A stretch of 49,209 nucleotides of DNA, taken from an uncultured Alphaproteobacteria bacterium (lineage in GTDB: Bacteria > Pseudomonadota > Alphaproteobacteria > RF32 > CAG-239). The notes below the pieces were generated by a model that was not told where the DNA came from, searched no databases, and saw only the letters and a program-made list of their open reading frames with translations. Shown in pieces: positions 24,128 through 33,054 of the stretch (position 1 is its first letter; every line of letters begins with the position of its first letter). The stretch lies in NCBI GenBank assembly GCA_944391435.1, contig CALXTP010000009.1:1-49209 (forward strand), written 5' to 3'. Both the position numbers and the translations under genes were made by a program.

Positions 24128-24658
24128 CTAGATATTTTTTATGTTATTTATAGAATCGTCTATAAGGCGACTATAATCGGCTTTGGTTAATTTTAAGCTA
24201 ATGGCCTGCTTTAATATTTCAATTGTCCGGTTTCCGATAAGCGCATTCAACTCTTTGCCGGCTTGTTCAAATTCCTGTTCTATTCTGGAATCGGCTTCAT
24301 TTTGTTTTCTTTGGAGAAAAATATTCAACTCCGCTATTTTTTTCTCTTTGGTCTCATTTATAATATTTTCCCGTTCCGCAACAATCCGTGCTATTTCTTT
24401 ATCTGTCTCGGCAAATTTTCTTTCATAATCGGCATATAATTTTTGAGCTTCCAATTTTAAGTTTTCAGCTTCTTCCAATTCGTTTTTTATACGGGAAATC
24501 CGTTTTGTAATCAAGCCGGAAAAAACTCTTGTTACAGGTTTAAGCAACAAAACGACAATCAATACAAATGCTATGCCGACCCAAAACTCCGCACTTTGAT
24601 AAAAAACTTCCTCGTGCATTTCTACTTCTGCCACAGCACTTTGCACAGCATTATTCAT
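24128..24658 (-). CDS. atpF: ATP synthase F0 subunit b
   Basis: 176 residues: an N-terminal membrane helix (about 23-42, after FYQSAEFWVGIAF) followed by a long charged coiled coil. It is the peripheral stalk of the F1F0 ATP synthase, linking subunit a to F1. It is immediately adjacent to the b' gene, and the two form the heterodimeric stalk typical of alphaproteobacteria. It ends the F0 operon; F1 genes are not in the window. A short hairpin follows its stop at 24117-24139 on the plus strand. Confidence 0.93.
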   Translation of the reverse strand: MNNAVQSAVAEVEMHEEVFYQSAEFWVGIAFVLIVVLLLKPVTRVFSGLITKRISRIKNELEEAENLKLEAQKLYADYERKFAETDKEIARIVAERENIINETKEKKIAELNIFLQRKQNEADSRIEQEFEQAGKELNALIGNRTIEILKQAISLKLTKADYSRLIDDSINNIKNI

Positions 24659-25138
24659 TTATTTGCCCTTTCCCTCTGAAACTTTATCAATATCAGCAGC
24701 AGATATATCAAGCCCCAGGCGCAACGCCACTGTTTGAGCCGCAATTTTGGATATCTCCTCTATTTTGGCAATACTCTCAACTTTGTCATGGTTAAGTTTA
24801 GCCTCATTGTCGGCTATTGTCTTTTTTAACTCCAAATTGATGATATTTTCTTTCTCGGCAATCATTGCCTTTAATTCATCTTCGCTTTGCTTTATTTGTT
24901 CAGCGGCACCGGCTTTGGCCGCAGCGAGAGCACCTTCATAGCGTTGCAACGAAGCCAACGCTTTTTTATTCATTTGTTCGGCTTTAAGAATATAGTCATC
25001 ATATTTGCGCTTTCTGGCCTCCACCATATCGGCAATCCGCGGTATGATAAACCTATCCATAACCAGCCAAAAACAAATAAAAGTCAGCAACACCCAAAAA
25101 ATCTGCGTTGCATATGTTGACATCTCAAGCTGCGGCAT
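24659..25138 (-). CDS. atpG: ATP synthase F0 subunit b' (b-prime)
   Basis: 159 residues. The N-terminus (MPQLEMSTYATQIFWVLLTF) is the characteristic b' start with one membrane helix (about 10-30), followed by a coiled coil. It pairs with the b subunit encoded directly downstream (stop and start adjoin) to form the peripheral stalk. The b'-b pair is known from alphaproteobacteria, cyanobacteria and chloroplasts and supports the taxonomic placement. The symbol atpG (sometimes atpF2) is used for b' in alphaproteobacteria. Confidence 0.93.
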   Translation of the reverse strand: MPQLEMSTYATQIFWVLLTFICFWLVMDRFIIPRIADMVEARKRKYDDYILKAEQMNKKALASLQRYEGALAAAKAGAAEQIKQSEDELKAMIAEKENIINLELKKTIADNEAKLNHDKVESIAKIEEISKIAAQTVALRLGLDISAADIDKVSEGKGK

Positions 25139-25159
25139 AATTTACCACCTATGTTTAAA

Positions 25160-25396
25160 TTATTTAAACAATATAATCAGAGCAACAACCAAGCAATATA
25201 AAGCGATGGCTTCCACCGCGGCAAAGCCTGCCCAGCCATATATATCAACATCTTTTTTTACCTGAGGATTGCGGCCGACAGTCTCAATCATTGACATCCA
25301 AAGTTTTGCGACACCCCATGCCGATGCAGCCATCGGCAGAGTACACAGAGCGGCTCCGATATAAATAGCAGCTTCTGAAGCAATTGTTGTATCCAT
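25160..25396 (-). CDS. atpE: ATP synthase F0 subunit c
   Basis: 78 residues forming the two-helix hairpin of the rotor ring, with the RNPQ loop and the ion-binding Glu in helix 2 (AAVEAIALY, about residue 61). No Na+-type Gln/Thr pattern is seen, so proton coupling is likely. Helix 1 is odd: the usual G-x-G-x-G-x-G packing motif is replaced by LPMAASAWG, with Ala, Ser and a Pro at the glycine positions. That may change ring packing or stoichiometry. It lies between atpB and b', the standard order. Confidence 0.93.
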   Translation of the reverse strand: MDTTIASEAAIYIGAALCTLPMAASAWGVAKLWMSMIETVGRNPQVKKDVDIYGWAGFAAVEAIALYCLVVALIILFK

Positions 25397-25421
25397 TGTT
25401 TTTCCTTTCCTATCTGGTTAA

Positions 25422-26144
25422 TTAATGATAATGTAAAGCATCGCTTAGGTATATACACGACAGTATTGTATATATGTAAGCCTGCAATACGGCAATAAAC
25501 ATTTCAAACGCTATAATGCAGCTATCAAAAACCAATGGTACTGCACCAAAAATTCCAAGACTGGCAATAAATCCGGCAATAATTTTTAACATAACATGCC
25601 CGACCGTCATATTTGCCACAAGCCTGACTGTCAAACTAAACGGTTTTGAGAGAAATGATATCGTTTCTATCGGAATTATCAACGGGGCAAGAGGCCATGG
25701 TATCCCCTTTGGCATAAATGTCCTGAGATATCCCCATTTTTTCTTTCTTATCCCGACATACACATTCACAGCCAAGGCAAACAGCGACAATGTCCCAACC
25801 GCTGCCAGATGCGACGTAAAAGTAAAGCTGTACGGCAAAAGCCCCATCAAGTTTCCGGAAGCTACAAAAAGTGACAAAGTAAAGATGAACGAAAAATATT
25901 TCAAACCGTCTTTGCCTGCATTATCCGAAACAAGTTTGCGCTCAAATTCATACAAGCTTTCGGGTATGCTCTGAGCCACCCCCGGAATCAACGTCCGCTT
26001 GCGAAGGCACAACGCAAAAATAAGAACTACAGAAACGGCGGATAAAACCATACATAGCGAAGAATTCGTAAAGCTAACGTCATATCCGTTCAGTTCAAGC
26101 GGTATAAGCTCTTTTATTTCAAATTGTTCCATAGGACTTGACAC
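25422..26144 (-). CDS. atpB: ATP synthase F0 subunit a
   Basis: 240 residues from a GTG at 26144, preceded by GAGGTGA; the mature start SSPMEQFEI matches alphaproteobacterial subunit a (SPxEQF). An ATG at 26132 is the alternative, and the frame stays open to 26219. The protein has five to six hydrophobic helices. The catalytic helix includes LTVRLVANMTVGH with the essential Arg that faces the c-ring Glu. It forms the proton half-channels of the F0 motor. It lies 11 bases after atpI. Confidence 0.93.
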   Translation of the reverse strand: MSSPMEQFEIKELIPLELNGYDVSFTNSSLCMVLSAVSVVLIFALCLRKRTLIPGVAQSIPESLYEFERKLVSDNAGKDGLKYFSFIFTLSLFVASGNLMGLLPYSFTFTSHLAAVGTLSLFALAVNVYVGIRKKKWGYLRTFMPKGIPWPLAPLIIPIETISFLSKPFSLTVRLVANMTVGHVMLKIIAGFIASLGIFGAVPLVFDSCIIAFEMFIAVLQAYIYTILSCIYLSDALHYH

Positions 26145-26155
26145 GGCTATCACCT

Positions 26156-26461
26156 CTATCTTTCTTCGGTTTCGTCCAGACTTTTTATATAACGGTATGC
26201 ATTTAACATTCCCGCACATCCTCCGAATATGGTAAATATTACCAATAACATAAACTTAAAGTCAAATATTTCATTTAACATATACCCCAGAGCAGCGCCT
26301 ATAATCGTTCCCGAAGCCAGTTCTACGCCCAAACGCAGCCCGATTGCAATATGGGAAAATTTCGTATGTTTAATTTCACCGCTTTCTTTTTCGGCCGTTT
26401 TGCTTTTTATCTTGGCTATCTTATTTTCCAATGCTTTTATGTCTTCGGGAATTTGCTGCAT
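26156..26461 (-). CDS. atpI: ATP synthase protein I (AtpI)
   Basis: 101 residues with an N-terminal charged helix and two membrane helices (about 41-60 and 67-86) that contain the GxxLG-type pattern of AtpI (ELASGTIIGAALGY, GGCAGMLNAYR). AtpI is an accessory factor for assembling the c ring and takes part in Mg2+ uptake. It is the first gene of the F0 operon, as usual. Confidence 0.9.
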   Translation of the reverse strand: MQQIPEDIKALENKIAKIKSKTAEKESGEIKHTKFSHIAIGLRLGVELASGTIIGAALGYMLNEIFDFKFMLLVIFTIFGGCAGMLNAYRYIKSLDETEER

Positions 26462-26463
26462 AT

Positions 26464-27171
26464 TTAACCTTTATTTATCCGATTATCCAGGTATTCTTTC
26501 AGATCATCATAACTACGGGAGCCTACTATCAGCTCTTTTCCCCGGCGACCCTCCACTATAAAGGACGGCGTACCGTTAATCCCAAATGTTTTGATGGCGC
26601 TGTTAAAAGTTAACAATATGTCACTTGTTAACTTTTTATCATCATCGCAGGCCTTTATATCCGCATCATTCATTCTGAATTTCCGCGCATAGCCATTCAG
26701 AGTTTCGTCTTTTCCGGAGAGAAACCAATCCCTTTTCTTGTACAGAGCCGTAATAAACTCCTCGTATTTTTCCTGAGGCAGGCAATACGATAGCTTTGCC
26801 GCACGCATTGATACGGCATCTACAGGGAAATGGACGAAAATAAAACGAGCTTTTCCTGTTTTGATAAAATCGCGTTCCAACTTCGGATATATAAACTTAT
26901 GAAAATCACCGCAATGAGAACAAGCCATTGAAGAAAAAGCATATATGGTCAAAGGAGCTTTTTCATCTCCCCATACGCGTTTTTGCTTTTTGCCGAGAAT
27001 AACATCTCCGTCCACGTGTACGGCAAATTCTTCTTTGGCCTGGGCCGTGTTTGACAAGACGGGGGTTCCGTCCGTAAAGATGAAGCCTTTTGCCGTCAGA
27101 TAGCCATAGGCGGCCATGACATAAACAACAATCAGTGCCAGTATTCTGCTTATTCTCTTAATGATTTTCAC
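26464..27171 (-). CDS. DsbA-family thiol oxidoreductase, membrane-anchored
   Basis: 235 residues with a GTG start at 27171, preceded by GGAGAAAGG. An N-terminal hydrophobic anchor (about 9-30) is followed by a thioredoxin-fold domain with the redox site CSHC at 84-87 and the cis-proline loop GTPSF near 203, the DsbA/DsbG-like arrangement. It should introduce or reshuffle disulfides in periplasmic proteins, and several Cys-containing exported proteins occur in this window. The GTG overlaps the stop of the dciA-like gene by four bases (GTGA). Confidence 0.88.
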   Translation of the reverse strand: MKIIKRISRILALIVVYVMAAYGYLTAKGFIFTDGTPVLSNTAQAKEEFAVHVDGDVILGKKQKRVWGDEKAPLTIYAFSSMACSHCGDFHKFIYPKLERDFIKTGKARFIFVHFPVDAVSMRAAKLSYCLPQEKYEEFITALYKKRDWFLSGKDETLNGYARKFRMNDADIKACDDDKKLTSDILLTFNSAIKTFGINGTPSFIVEGRRGKELIVGSRSYDDLKEYLDNRINKG

Positions 27172-27710
27172 AGCCTTTCTCCTTTTTGATTGGATAGGAT
27201 TATACTTTCACCCAACTTTATTAAAATTTCCTTTAATTTTTCGTCTTTTATATCCTGTACTGCCGCTTTCAGCCACTGCTTTTCGCTTTCATCTATTTTT
27301 TTATCTTTTGAGACATCTTTTTCCCTGTTCTTTTGCCCCGCTACCGGTTTACGTTTTATATTTTGGGAAATGTTCAGCTTGTGGACAGCCTTATAGCCAA
27401 AATAAGAATTGATTTTTTCCAACACCTGCTCTTCGCGATGTTGCAATTCCAGCGCATATCCTCCAGCCGGAACCTCCACAAACAGCGTTCTTACATTTTC
27501 GCGCGGATTATATTTTGCTTTGACGGGAAAACAAAATGCTGCCATTTGCTCTCCCACTATATACTTCCAGTTCAGCAAAATATCAATCTGCACCAAATCT
27601 TCAGCAGATATCACATCTTTGATAATCGGCCTGAATATGTTCCCGAGGCTTTCCAAATCATTGCCATGGTGCTCTTTTGATATGTTCAGCTTTATCTTTT
27701 TTTTATTCAT
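27168..27710 (-). CDS. DciA-like DUF721 protein
   Basis: 180 residues from the ATG at 27710 (a GTG at 27725 is the alternative). The N-terminal half has the DUF721/DciA fold pattern: a helix, then WKYIVGEQMAAFCFPVK and a beta strand with TLFVEVPAGGYALELQHREEQVLEKIN, which resembles the DUF721 hallmark. DciA-type proteins help load the replicative helicase DnaB. Alphaproteobacteria often encode DUF721 next to a DsbA-like gene, as here. The C-terminal ~80 residues are charged and probably disordered. Confidence 0.8.
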   Translation of the reverse strand: MNKKKIKLNISKEHHGNDLESLGNIFRPIIKDVISAEDLVQIDILLNWKYIVGEQMAAFCFPVKAKYNPRENVRTLFVEVPAGGYALELQHREEQVLEKINSYFGYKAVHKLNISQNIKRKPVAGQKNREKDVSKDKKIDESEKQWLKAAVQDIKDEKLKEILIKLGESIILSNQKGERL

Positions 27711-28623
27711 TGTTTTCTTCTTCACGCTGTTGCGTCAACGGATGATGTTTTTTGACTTCATCTATCAATTTTTCCGTCGTTATATGCGTATAAATCTCCG
27801 TCGTTACGATATTTTCATGGCCGAGCATTTTTTGGATTGAACGCAAATCAGCTTTATTGTTTACCAACTTTGTTGCAAATGAATGCCGCAATATGTGCGG
27901 ATGTACCTTTTCTGGCGAGATTCCCGCTTTGATTGCCAACTTTTTCAGCCCTTTAAAAAAGCCGTCCCGCGTAATATGCCCGCAACCAGAGCGCGCAGAC
28001 GGAAAGAGCCAATTATTTTTATTTTCTTTTATAAATTTATCCCGATATTCCAAATATTCAAATATTTCGCTAATCGTCCCTTTGGTTACCGGAACAATCC
28101 TTTCTTTACTGCCTTTGCCATATATCAATATCTGATGCATATCATAATTTATGGCGTTTTCAGGCAATGAGACCAGCTCAGAAACCCTTAGCCCCGATGC
28201 ATACATCAGCCTTACCATTACGTTCATCCTTTTTAAGGCAAACGTTTTGCCCTTTTTGGCAACAGCACACATCTTTTTTATTTCTTCCGCAGTCAAGAAC
28301 AATGGCAGATTTTTGCCGATTTTAGGTGTCCTCAGCTTGGTTGCCGGACTTTCCTTTACAATTTTTTCGCTTTGCAAAAATTTAAAAAACTCTCTGATGC
28401 ATGAGATTTTACGCGAGACGGTTTTGGGCAGGTTGCCTGCGTCTTTTAGTTTTTTCAGATACTTTTCTATATCCTCTGTCTTTACTTCACGAATATCTGT
28501 TGGCGATACAAATGCCAAAAATTGTTTTATGTCGTTCCGATAAGCTTGCAGCGTATTTAATGCCGCCCCCTCTTCTACCGCTTTTACATCCAAAAAATAG
28601 TCTATATAATCATAATCGTCCAT
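27703..28623 (-). CDS. xerD: Tyrosine recombinase XerC/XerD
   Basis: 306 residues. An N-terminal SAM-like core-binding domain (about 5-90) is followed by the catalytic domain with Arg in YASGLRVSEL (about 170), a lysine in GKGSKERIVP, the HxxR box HILRHSFA (about 247), a His in LGHENI and the catalytic Tyr in TEIYTH. XerC and XerD resolve chromosome dimers at dif. The sequence pattern suits XerD, but C and D cannot be told apart with certainty here. It overlaps dciA by eight bases. No attachment sites flank it, so it is not an element integrase. Confidence 0.9.
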   Translation of the reverse strand: MDDYDYIDYFLDVKAVEEGAALNTLQAYRNDIKQFLAFVSPTDIREVKTEDIEKYLKKLKDAGNLPKTVSRKISCIREFFKFLQSEKIVKESPATKLRTPKIGKNLPLFLTAEEIKKMCAVAKKGKTFALKRMNVMVRLMYASGLRVSELVSLPENAINYDMHQILIYGKGSKERIVPVTKGTISEIFEYLEYRDKFIKENKNNWLFPSARSGCGHITRDGFFKGLKKLAIKAGISPEKVHPHILRHSFATKLVNNKADLRSIQKMLGHENIVTTEIYTHITTEKLIDEVKKHHPLTQQREEENNE

Positions 28624-28638
28624 CTTTTTCCTGCACAG

Positions 28639-28779
28639 CTATTTGCTTAACTTTAATTCAACACCCGTTTCCACACGCTGCGGCTGCGGAGTTATATCTT
28701 TACAAGCCGTATAGGCTATGCCTAAGACAATTATGCCAATGACGGCGTAAACCCAACTTTTCCTGCTATTGTTTTTCAT
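28639..28779 (-). CDS. Tiny membrane protein or lipoprotein
   Basis: 46 residues. The ATG at 28779 has GGGGAGAG upstream. A short basic N-terminus leads to one hydrophobic helix (about 9-25) and a Cys at 26 (IAYTAC), a poor lipobox, followed by a 20-residue polar tail with two Pro-Gln. It lies 15 bases before the xerD start in the same direction. The family is not recognised. Confidence 0.5.
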   Translation of the reverse strand: MKNNSRKSWVYAVIGIIVLGIAYTACKDITPQPQRVETGVELKLSK

Positions 28780-28835
28780 TGCTGCTCTCCCCAAAAAATA
28801 TTCCGTTTAAATAAATGTTGATTATTATTGTTAAC

Positions 28836-28864
28836 ATTATATCCTTTATTGTAAAGTGTAAAGA
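28836..28864 (-). promoter_or_regulatory. Promoter for the small gene and xerD operon
   Basis: The minus strand has a perfect -10 TATAAT at 28841-28836 and, 17 bases upstream, a weak -35 TCTTTA. It is 57 bases before the small gene. The region also faces aroK in the other direction. Confidence 0.45.
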
Positions 28865-28898
28865 AAGAAACGTAAAATTTATTGAATGTGCGGTCTAT

Positions 28899-29456
28899 AT
28901 GACAGAGATAAATAAAATAATTTTGCTTGTCGGACTTATCGGCAGCGGCAAAACCAGCGTTGGAAGGCGCTTGGCCAAAAAACTTAACCTTCCCTTTGTT
29001 GACGGCGACCAGGAAATTGAAAAAGCAGCAGGTTTGTCCGTTATTGATGTTTTTAAATATTTCGGCATGGAAGAATACCGGGCCGGAGAGGAACGCATTA
29101 TGAAAAGACTGCTTAGCGGCGCTCCCTGCGTCCTAGCTTCCGGCGGGGGAGCCTTTGTTGCCGAACAAACCAGAAAATTGGCAAAAAAAACAGCTCTTAC
29201 CATATGGCTAAAGGCAGATATTGATGTTTTGTATAACCGTACCGCCGGCAGAAAACGCCGACCTTTTTTGCAATGCAGCGATTCTAAAATCAAAAGCAAA
29301 TTACAGACATATATAGATGAAGAATACCCTTATTATTCTGAAGCCGACATTGTCGTGGAAACAAAAAATGAGGCGGTTGACTACACGGTCGGCCGTGTGC
29401 TGGAGGCCATTCAGACATATCGGCAAACCCATGCAAAAGACAGGAAAAATCCGTAA
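28899..29456 (+). CDS. aroK: Shikimate kinase
   Basis: 185 residues from the ATG at 28899; the frame opens further upstream but the family starts here, with the phosphate-binding loop GLIGSGKTS at 12-20. FVDGDQEIE supplies the shikimate-binding Asp, EYRAGEE the binding Arg, and SGGGAF the glycine loop. The enzyme phosphorylates shikimate in aromatic amino acid synthesis. No clear ribosome site precedes the ATG, which is unusual. It is not followed by aroB, its common partner in proteobacteria, but by rdgB. Confidence 0.92.
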   Translation: MTEINKIILLVGLIGSGKTSVGRRLAKKLNLPFVDGDQEIEKAAGLSVIDVFKYFGMEEYRAGEERIMKRLLSGAPCVLASGGGAFVAEQTRKLAKKTALTIWLKADIDVLYNRTAGRKRRPFLQCSDSKIKSKLQTYIDEEYPYYSEADIVVETKNEAVDYTVGRVLEAIQTYRQTHAKDRKNP

Positions 29457-29514
29457 CAGCCTGCCGTAAAAGAAAGTATTTTAATTATTTTCAGCAAGAC
29501 AAGAGGTACCATAG

Positions 29515-30117
29515 ATGTTCAAATTCAAACAACTTATATTTGCCAGCCACAACCAAGGTAAAATTACCGAAATCAGGGAGCTTCTCGCCCCATACGGAAT
29601 TGAGATTTTATCTGCTGCAGACGTTAATATCCCTGATGTTGAAGAAACAGGCAAGACATTTGAGGAAAATGCATATATTAAAGCTTTAGCAGCAGCGCGA
29701 ATCCATAACATTCCCTGCCTTGCCGACGACTCCGGCTTGTGTGTTGACGCCATAGGTGGCAGGCCCGGCGTTTATACGGCCAGATATGCACCTAACCGTG
29801 ATTTTAATCTTGGTATGGACAGGCTGTTAAAAGAATTGAACGAAACGAATCCACAAAACAGAGCTGCTCATTTTTCATGCGTGCTTGTCGTTGCCTATCC
29901 GAACGGTTCATATAGATCTTTTGAAGGACGCGTAGACGGAAATATTGCTACAAAAAAGACCGGGCATGCCGGCTTCGGTTATGACCCCATTTTTATTCCG
30001 ACCGGCTATTCCCGTTCTTTTGCCGAGTTCAACAGCGACGAAAAAAATAAAATTTCCCACCGCGGCAGAGCATTGCAAAAATTTATAGATTATATTGCAG
30101 AAAACGAAAAGGATTAG
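29515..30117 (+). CDS. rdgB: Non-canonical purine NTP pyrophosphatase (RdgB/HAM1)
   Basis: 200 residues. Hallmarks are SHNQGKITEI near 11-20, the GKTFEENAYIKA helix, and DDSGLCVDA with the metal-binding Asp, then GRPGVYTARYA and the C-terminal SHRGRAL. The enzyme hydrolyses dITP, XTP and dHapTP, cleaning the nucleotide pool. AGAGG precedes the ATG. It is followed by addB after six bases, which places pool sanitation and DNA repair in one operon. Confidence 0.95.
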   Translation: MFKFKQLIFASHNQGKITEIRELLAPYGIEILSAADVNIPDVEETGKTFEENAYIKALAAARIHNIPCLADDSGLCVDAIGGRPGVYTARYAPNRDFNLGMDRLLKELNETNPQNRAAHFSCVLVVAYPNGSYRSFEGRVDGNIATKKTGHAGFGYDPIFIPTGYSRSFAEFNSDEKNKISHRGRALQKFIDYIAENEKD

Positions 30118-30123
30118 TTACAG

Positions 30124-33054
30124 ATGACGACAAACTCTTCTTGCGGCCAGCCGGTTACTAATGTTTTTAACATCAGAAACAGCTGTCCTTTTTGGGATAC
30201 ACTGGCAGATATTTATCTTCGCAAGTATCGTGATAATTTGTTGGCTCTGGCAAATGTCCTTTTTCTTCTTCCCAACCGGCGCGCATGCCAAATGTTGACG
30301 GCGGCTTTTGTTCGGAAACAAGGTTTACAGCCAACCATTCTTCCGCAAATGACCCCCATCAGCGAACTGGATGACGATGAAGTCTTTTTTAACGGTTTCA
30401 GCCATACTAAAATTTTTGACGAAGAAACCCATCCCATCAGTAAAGAAGAGCGTTTATTTTTATTTACACGCCTTATTATGTCGAAGCCTGAAGATTTCGG
30501 CTTAAAACGGTTAAATCTGCCACAGGCTTATGCTTTGGCAAATGATTTGGCCGTATTGATTGATACTGCCTGCAACCAAGGACTTTCATTTGACCGCTTG
30601 CAGGATTTGGTACCTGACAAATATGCCACACATTGGCAAGAAACGCTAAAATTGCTTAAAATCATTACGGAATATTGGCCGCAGATTTTGCTGGAACGAA
30701 ATGCCGTTGACAGCTGTGCACTCAAAAATAAAATTTTATATTTACAAGCTGATATCTGGCAGGCGAATCTAACCGTGCAAGACGTGGCGGCGGCAGGAAT
30801 TACCGCAAATTTTCCGGCGATTGTTTCTTTATTGAAAAGTATTTTAAAACTCCCCAACGGCTCTATTTATTTTGCCGGAATTGACCGTTATGCCGATGAT
30901 GATTATTGGAACGCCATAGATGAAACCCACCCCCTTTACGAAAATAAAATTTTGCTTGAAGCACTAAACCTTTCCCCTGCCGAGGTACAAGATGTTTCTG
31001 AGCCTGTTTATCCATTGCGCGAACAATTTATTTCAGAACTGATGCGCCCGGCTTCCGTTTCTTATATGTGGCGCTCCCTATCTCAAAAAATGGATGCCAC
31101 CGAAGCAGTTGACGGCATCTCTTTTATCAATTGCGACTCCCAACGTGACGAAGCACTGGCCATAGCTTTAAAAATGCGTTCCGTTTTGGAAATTCCGGAG
31201 AAAACTGCAGCTCTTATTACGTATGACAGGAATCTGGCACGAAGAGTTGCTGCCGAATTGGCACGCTTTGATATTAAAATTGATGATTCGGCCGGAATGC
31301 CTCTCAGCCTGTCCCAAGTCGGAATCTTTTTCAGGCTTATTGCGGAAGCTGCCGAAGACATTGAATCCGAAACAAAATTTGTTACTTTGTTAAAACATCC
31401 TTTTATGCTCTGCGGGCGAGATGCCGCCTCTTTCAGAAAAACGGTTTATATTTATGAAACAGCTTTGAGAACACAGTCCGTTTCAGCTCTTCCGGAAAAT
31501 ATTTCAACCCTTATATCTCACATAAAGACACAGCTTAACACCTTTCAACAATTTTTGATGTCTTCGGCTTATCAATTTGAAAACATACTGGAAGAACATA
31601 TCCACCTGGCCGAAGATTTTGCCACTTCAAACGAAGAATCCGGCAACAAACTGCTCTGGAAAGGCGATGCCGGACGGACAGCAGCCAATTTTGCCACTAA
31701 AATTTTAACTAATGCTTCAGCTCTCGGTCCGATTAACGGAAGGGATTATTTGCCATTATTAGCCGAAATGATGAGCTCTGAGAGTATTCGCTCAAATTAC
31801 GGAACACACCCCCGCCTGAATATTCTTGGCCCGATTGAAGCGCGGCTTTGCCATTTTGATTTTGTTATACTCGGCGAATTTAACGAGGGAATCTGGCCCA
31901 AAGCAGAAGATGCCGATATGTGGATGTCTCGTCCGATGAAAAAAGATTTCGGATTTGAACTTCCTGAAAAAAACATCGGCATTTTGGCATCTGACTTGTG
32001 TTGCTTTCTGGCAGTTCCTAATGTTATTCTTACCCGTGCAGAACGCGTTGAAGGAACACCGATGAAAAAATCACGCTGGCTTCTTCGCCTGGAAACTATT
32101 TTAAAAGCTTCCGGCTTGAACATTGCGTTTCTTGCCGATAATGGCATTTATCGTTTTATTCACTCGCTGGACACTCCTGCCGCTCTTGTACCAATCAAAG
32201 CGCCGGCGCCATGCCCTCCCGTTTCTGCCCGTCCACGAAAACTTTCTGCCAGCGGCATTGATTTGCTGGTACAGGATCCTTATTCCGTTTATGCCAAATA
32301 TATTTTGAAATTATATCCGTTTGACGATTTGGATAAAGAACCAGACCAAAAGGATTATGGCATTTTGGTACATGAAATTATTGAAGATTTTAATACCCTC
32401 TATCCTCAAGTCTTGCCGGAAAACGCCTTGGAAAAATTTATTGCTCTTGGAAAAAAACATTTTGCAAAGGCTAAACTGTCAAAAGATTTGGAATCTTTCT
32501 GGTGGCCAAAATTTACCAACACGGCAGCATGGATTATTGATCAAGAAACGAATTATCGTCCTGAAGTGGCAAAAGTGCACAATGAAATAAGCGGAGAAAT
32601 TGTTTATCAGCTGCCGGGCGGTGAATTTAAATTTACGGCAAAAGCAGACAGAATAGATGAACTTAAAAACGGCAACTTCAATATTTTAGACTATAAAACC
32701 GGAAAGATTCCCAGCAAAAAACAAGTTATGAGCGGACACGCCCTTCAACTGCCTCTTGAAGGACTTATCGCAACTAAAGGAAAATTTACCGGTTTAGCCA
32801 ATGCAACCGTTCAAAATATGATTTATTGGCAACTGGGGGCTGCTGCTTTGGCTTTTTCTCCCGACGAAACGGATATTTTAGAAAAAAGCGAAACTTATCT
32901 TATCAAATTGATGACAACATTTGATTTTGAAACAACTCCATACCATTCACGCCCTATTCCTAAATTTGTACCGAAAAATAAAGATTATGAACATTTGGCC
33001 CGCATAAAAGAATGGTCCGTTCAAGAAGACGGAGAAAGCAACGATGACGAATAA
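30124..33054 (+). CDS. addB: AddB subunit of the AddAB helicase-nuclease (alphaproteobacterial type)
   Basis: 976 residues. The N-terminus has a helicase-like P-loop region (FLLPNRRACQML) in which the Walker A is degenerate, as in alphaproteobacterial AddB. The C-terminal nuclease domain (about 800-900) carries KADRIDEL and ILDYKTGKIP, the RecB-family metal-binding motif. AddAB resects double-strand ends and acts with RecA. It overlaps addA by 11 bases, giving coupled translation. Confidence 0.93.
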   Translation: MTTNSSCGQPVTNVFNIRNSCPFWDTLADIYLRKYRDNLLALANVLFLLPNRRACQMLTAAFVRKQGLQPTILPQMTPISELDDDEVFFNGFSHTKIFDEETHPISKEERLFLFTRLIMSKPEDFGLKRLNLPQAYALANDLAVLIDTACNQGLSFDRLQDLVPDKYATHWQETLKLLKIITEYWPQILLERNAVDSCALKNKILYLQADIWQANLTVQDVAAAGITANFPAIVSLLKSILKLPNGSIYFAGIDRYADDDYWNAIDETHPLYENKILLEALNLSPAEVQDVSEPVYPLREQFISELMRPASVSYMWRSLSQKMDATEAVDGISFINCDSQRDEALAIALKMRSVLEIPEKTAALITYDRNLARRVAAELARFDIKIDDSAGMPLSLSQVGIFFRLIAEAAEDIESETKFVTLLKHPFMLCGRDAASFRKTVYIYETALRTQSVSALPENISTLISHIKTQLNTFQQFLMSSAYQFENILEEHIHLAEDFATSNEESGNKLLWKGDAGRTAANFATKILTNASALGPINGRDYLPLLAEMMSSESIRSNYGTHPRLNILGPIEARLCHFDFVILGEFNEGIWPKAEDADMWMSRPMKKDFGFELPEKNIGILASDLCCFLAVPNVILTRAERVEGTPMKKSRWLLRLETILKASGLNIAFLADNGIYRFIHSLDTPAALVPIKAPAPCPPVSARPRKLSASGIDLLVQDPYSVYAKYILKLYPFDDLDKEPDQKDYGILVHEIIEDFNTLYPQVLPENALEKFIALGKKHFAKAKLSKDLESFWWPKFTNTAAWIIDQETNYRPEVAKVHNEISGEIVYQLPGGEFKFTAKADRIDELKNGNFNILDYKTGKIPSKKQVMSGHALQLPLEGLIATKGKFTGLANATVQNMIYWQLGAAALAFSPDETDILEKSETYLIKLMTTFDFETTPYHSRPIPKFVPKNKDYEHLARIKEWSVQEDGESNDDE

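Noticed and set aside
24117..24139. Terminator hairpin between the F0 b gene and the DotB-like gene
   Set aside because: The stem is only AATATCT/AGATATT and its T-run is on the plus strand, where no gene runs into it. On the minus strand it is followed by A, not T.
27703..28623. Integrase of a mobile element
   Set aside because: The sequence and the neighbours (dciA, dsbA-like, F0 genes) fit the housekeeping XerC/XerD. No flanking attachment repeats or element genes are seen.
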